From assembly GCA_947454235.1 (NCBI GenBank), contig CANGIY010000001.1:124001-188000 (forward strand): 64,000 bases of DNA, in the 5' to 3' direction. The notes under the pieces were generated by a model that had not been told where the DNA came from, did no database searches, and saw only the letters and a program-made list of their open reading frames with translations. Shown in pieces: positions 62,401-64,000 of this stretch (within the stretch, counting starts at the first letter, position 1; the number at the start of each line of letters is the position of its first letter). The position numbers and the translations under genes were made by a program. Origin of the DNA: Chitinophagaceae bacterium (GTDB lineage: Bacteria; Bacteroidota; Bacteroidia; Chitinophagales; Chitinophagaceae).

Positions 62401-63423
62401 TTAGAATTCTTTCATGCCTTTTTCGCGGTTGAAATGAACCCTGATGTTCTTGGATTCACCATTTCTGGAAATTTTGAAATGAACCACCTGATTCACCCAC
62501 ACATCGTCCAAAATTTCCTGCAGGTCGTCAATGTTTGTGACTCTGAAGTTGTCAACTCTCAGTATCACATCGCCGGGTAAGAAACCGGCGTCTTCAGCAG
62601 GCGTGTTCTGTTTCACGTCCATTACCTTAACGCCACGCAATTGTCGGTCGTTTTTTGCATTGATGCCTAGTTCCGGTGCAAACTGGAATGAGTTCTCTGC
62701 GTTGTTGACGTTAGGAGAGTTGTACATAGGAGGTGGCATTCTTCTGCTGCCATGTAGGTCGGGTACTGAGTACTCATAGCGCTCAAATCTGATTGCCGGC
62801 ATTTTATCTTCCAAAACTACTGATACTTCTTTTTCTGATGTACCCCTGTTATAGGTGATTGTTATTTTTTCACCTCCGTTGTGGTCGCCAATGGCTGTTA
62901 TCAGGTCGTCTTGGTTATGTATTGGTGTACTATTGACTTTTGTAATTACGTCGCCTGCTCTTATGCCTGCATCCCATGCCGGGCCAAAAGGCACAGTTGA
63001 TAAAACTGTGGCTCCTTTGTTGTCGGAATTCGTTTCAAGGTAAACGCCAATAGAGCCGCGGTGTACCTGGGTTGTGGTTCTTTCTTTTACTTTTTTATCT
63101 TCATTGTCGTCATCAGATAGGCGAACAACAATTTTATGATCTTCTGTTTTTGCGTTCTTAATTGTAGACACTAATTCGTTGTCAATATAAAGACCGCCGT
63201 TTTTCACTTCAACAACTACAGTTCCGCTTGAGTGGTCAAGTTCCAAAACTTCTTGTTGCTGCGTGACTTTTTGAACATGTTTTTTAGGTTTTGGCTTCGC
63301 GACGGTGCTTTTGTGTGCAGTGTCAGTCTTTGGTTTCGCAGTTGGAGTTACTGGTTTATTTTGTGCGAAAGTCAGTGATGCGCCTGAAAAGAGCAGGGCT
63401 GCTGTGAAAACCGTTTTTTTCAT
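62401..63423 (-). CDS. Secreted two-PDZ-domain protein
   Basis: A 340-residue exported protein (signal peptide about 1-20, ending TFAQ), with a Lys/Pro/Thr-rich linker (about 22-55), a beta segment and two PDZ domains (about 120-208 and 250-332). Each PDZ has the carboxylate-loop pattern (SIGVYLETN with AGIRAGDVITKVN; GVKVMDVKQ with AGFLPGDVILRVD). No protease catalytic domain is present, so it resembles the substrate-recognition half of DegP/Tsp-type proteins or a scaffold. The partner is unknown. It is separated from the receiver gene upstream by a terminator. Confidence 0.85.
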   Translation of the reverse strand: MKKTVFTAALLFSGASLTFAQNKPVTPTAKPKTDTAHKSTVAKPKPKKHVQKVTQQQEVLELDHSSGTVVVEVKNGGLYIDNELVSTIKNAKTEDHKIVVRLSDDDNEDKKVKERTTTQVHRGSIGVYLETNSDNKGATVLSTVPFGPAWDAGIRAGDVITKVNSTPIHNQDDLITAIGDHNGGEKITITYNRGTSEKEVSVVLEDKMPAIRFERYEYSVPDLHGSRRMPPPMYNSPNVNNAENSFQFAPELGINAKNDRQLRGVKVMDVKQNTPAEDAGFLPGDVILRVDNFRVTNIDDLQEILDDVWVNQVVHFKISRNGESKNIRVHFNREKGMKEF

Positions 63424-63455
63424 GTTCTGAAATATTTACCGAAATATACGGCAAA

Positions 63456-63496
63456 AAACGTACCACAAACAACGCTTTGTTGTCTGTGGTACGTTT
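63456..63496 (-). terminator. Terminator of the receiver gene
   Basis: 12-bp perfect stem AAACGTACCACA / TGTGGTACGTTT, then one mismatch and 5 more pairs. On the minus strand it is followed by TTTTTTGC. It separates the receiver gene from the PDZ gene. Confidence 0.75.
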
Positions 63497-63527
63497 CTAA
63501 AGAATTTTAACAGATTTTGGGCTACTA

Positions 63528-64000
63528 TTAGTAGTTAGAATTCAGACGCAATAACATAACGATTGCGGTTGCTAGTACAAGGATGAACGCCACACCGAGG
63601 AAGGTGAGCATAAATTTGTACTTTTTATTTGCTGCCCTGATGAAGTTAACTTCGTTGATGTAGTTGATGATGTTTTCCATGCGCGAAAACGCAGTTTCGC
63701 CCTTGATCACATAATCGAAAGCGCCGTATTTCATGCTGTCGATAGCTACTTCAATTTTATCCTGTCCCGAAAGCATAATAACTTTCGCGTCAGTGTTGTG
63801 TTCTCTAATCTCTCTCAACACTTCAACACCGTTTTTTGCGTCAGGAAGGTGCGCATTCAAGTGGTAGTCTAACACTATCGCAACAGGATTCAAATGAAGT
63901 TCCTTAATTGCGTCTTCTCCACTTTCAAAGGTTTTGAAGTTGAATGCAAATTTTTCTGAAAGGAAGTCTTTCAGCATCTCGTTTTGAATAGGTTCGTCAT
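63528..64000 (-). CDS. Response-regulator receiver domain with C-terminal transmembrane helix (5' end outside window)
   Basis: The frame is open to the window edge: the first complete codons read DEPIQNEMLKDFL, the usual start of a receiver after the acidic pair, so the annotated Met at 63977 is internal. The receiver contains the phosphoacceptor Asp in IVLDYHLN, Ser in VIMLSGQ (in place of Thr) and Lys in DYVIKGE. After the domain come a helix with basic residues and a hydrophobic segment of about 20 residues (FMLTFLGVAFILVLATAI), then a few residues ending the protein. Receivers tethered to the membrane by a C-terminal helix are unusual. A DNA-binding output domain is lacking. The gene may continue as the start of a larger protein beyond the edge. 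Confidence 0.75.
   Translation of the reverse strand, partial: DEPIQNEMLKDFLSEKFAFNFKTFESGEDAIKELHLNPVAIVLDYHLNAHLPDAKNGVEVLREIREHNTDAKVIMLSGQDKIEVAIDSMKYGAFDYVIKGETAFSRMENIINYINEVNFIRAANKKYKFMLTFLGVAFILVLATAIVMLLRLNSNY

Noticed and set aside
1-64000. tRNA, rRNA, CRISPR, insertion sequence or prophage signals
   Set aside because: No cloverleaf-like, repeat-spacer or transposase/integrase sequence was noticed on reading; a tool-based scan was not possible.

Overview
The window looks like chromosomal DNA from a member of the Bacteroidota, most likely a Chitinophagales/Sphingobacteriales-type organism. The support is: several secreted proteins with a C-terminal type IX secretion (T9SS) sorting domain, Bacteroidota-style promoters (TTG, about 17-21 nt, TAnnTTTG) before many genes, a near absence of Shine-Dalgarno sequences, a long SecA with a family-typical insertion, a sensor kinase with the Reg_prop/Y_Y_Y layout, TonB receptors, and moderate-to-low GC. 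I see no phage, insertion sequence, CRISPR array, rRNA or tRNA. The gene order is dense and mostly ordinary, with one conspicuous accessory cluster.

Layout. 1-5.6 kb (minus): the 5' end of ruvB, an EnvC-like coiled-coil/LytM protein and a giant TPR-DUF3857-transglutaminase protein. 5.8-10 kb (plus): a DegT-type aminotransferase followed by a Bat-type set (DUF58, a membrane protein, BatA VWA). 10.2-12.5 kb: yicC, a YdcF-like protein and a secreted triple-repeat protein. 12.8-16.3 kb: secA, with a strong promoter and a leader containing a short ORF whose stop overlaps the secA start. 17-23.2 kb (minus): a propeller sensor kinase and a UvrD-like helicase with a PD-(D/E)XK nuclease. 23.3-24.5 kb: a DUF922-like putative metalloprotease. 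24.5-29.9 kb (minus): an AMP-ligase, a GNAT-ACP fusion, an MBOAT and an SGNH-like protein, together a Dlt-like acyl-transfer system. 30.4 kb: yidC. 32.6-37.2 kb (minus): a TonB receptor with a small upstream partner, and an Ig-like T9SS protein. 37.4-38 kb: rpmH and rnpA, the latter apparently starting at ATT. 38-41.7 kb (minus): a phosphoesterase, a peroxiredoxin, a T9SS multicopper oxidase and another T9SS protein. 41.9-43.4 kb: a polysaccharide flippase. 43.7-47 kb: nuoABCDE, then an SRPBCC protein, a cobalamin adenosyltransferase and an Omp85-like barrel. 49.5 kb: clpP. 50.3-52.5 kb (minus): a C-type-lectin T9SS protein and a TPR protein. 52.5-55.7 kb (plus): a small secreted protein, a PepSY-like protein and a TonB receptor, behind a promoter carrying a perfect palindrome. 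55.9-56.5 kb (minus): rplU-rpmA. 56.8-60.4 kb: a multi-PAS hybrid kinase with Hpt. 60.4-64 kb: a small protein, a GNAT, a TIGR01777 epimerase, a PDZ protein and a response-regulator receiver ending in a transmembrane helix.

How genes work together. SecA and YidC serve envelope protein export and insertion. The T9SS-tagged proteins presumably use a secretion machine encoded elsewhere. Both TonB receptors are preceded by small secreted or membrane proteins ending in proline-rich tails. The Dlt-like cluster should activate a small acyl group on a carrier and pass it through the membrane to an unknown envelope acceptor. NuoA-E form the start of complex I, but nuoF does not follow in this window.

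The items I rate most worth a second look are the GNAT-ACP/Dlt-like cluster, the secA leader ORF, the ATT start of rnpA, the membrane-tethered receiver and the palindromic operator candidate before the 52.5-kb TonB cluster. Everything was read by eye; no database search was run.
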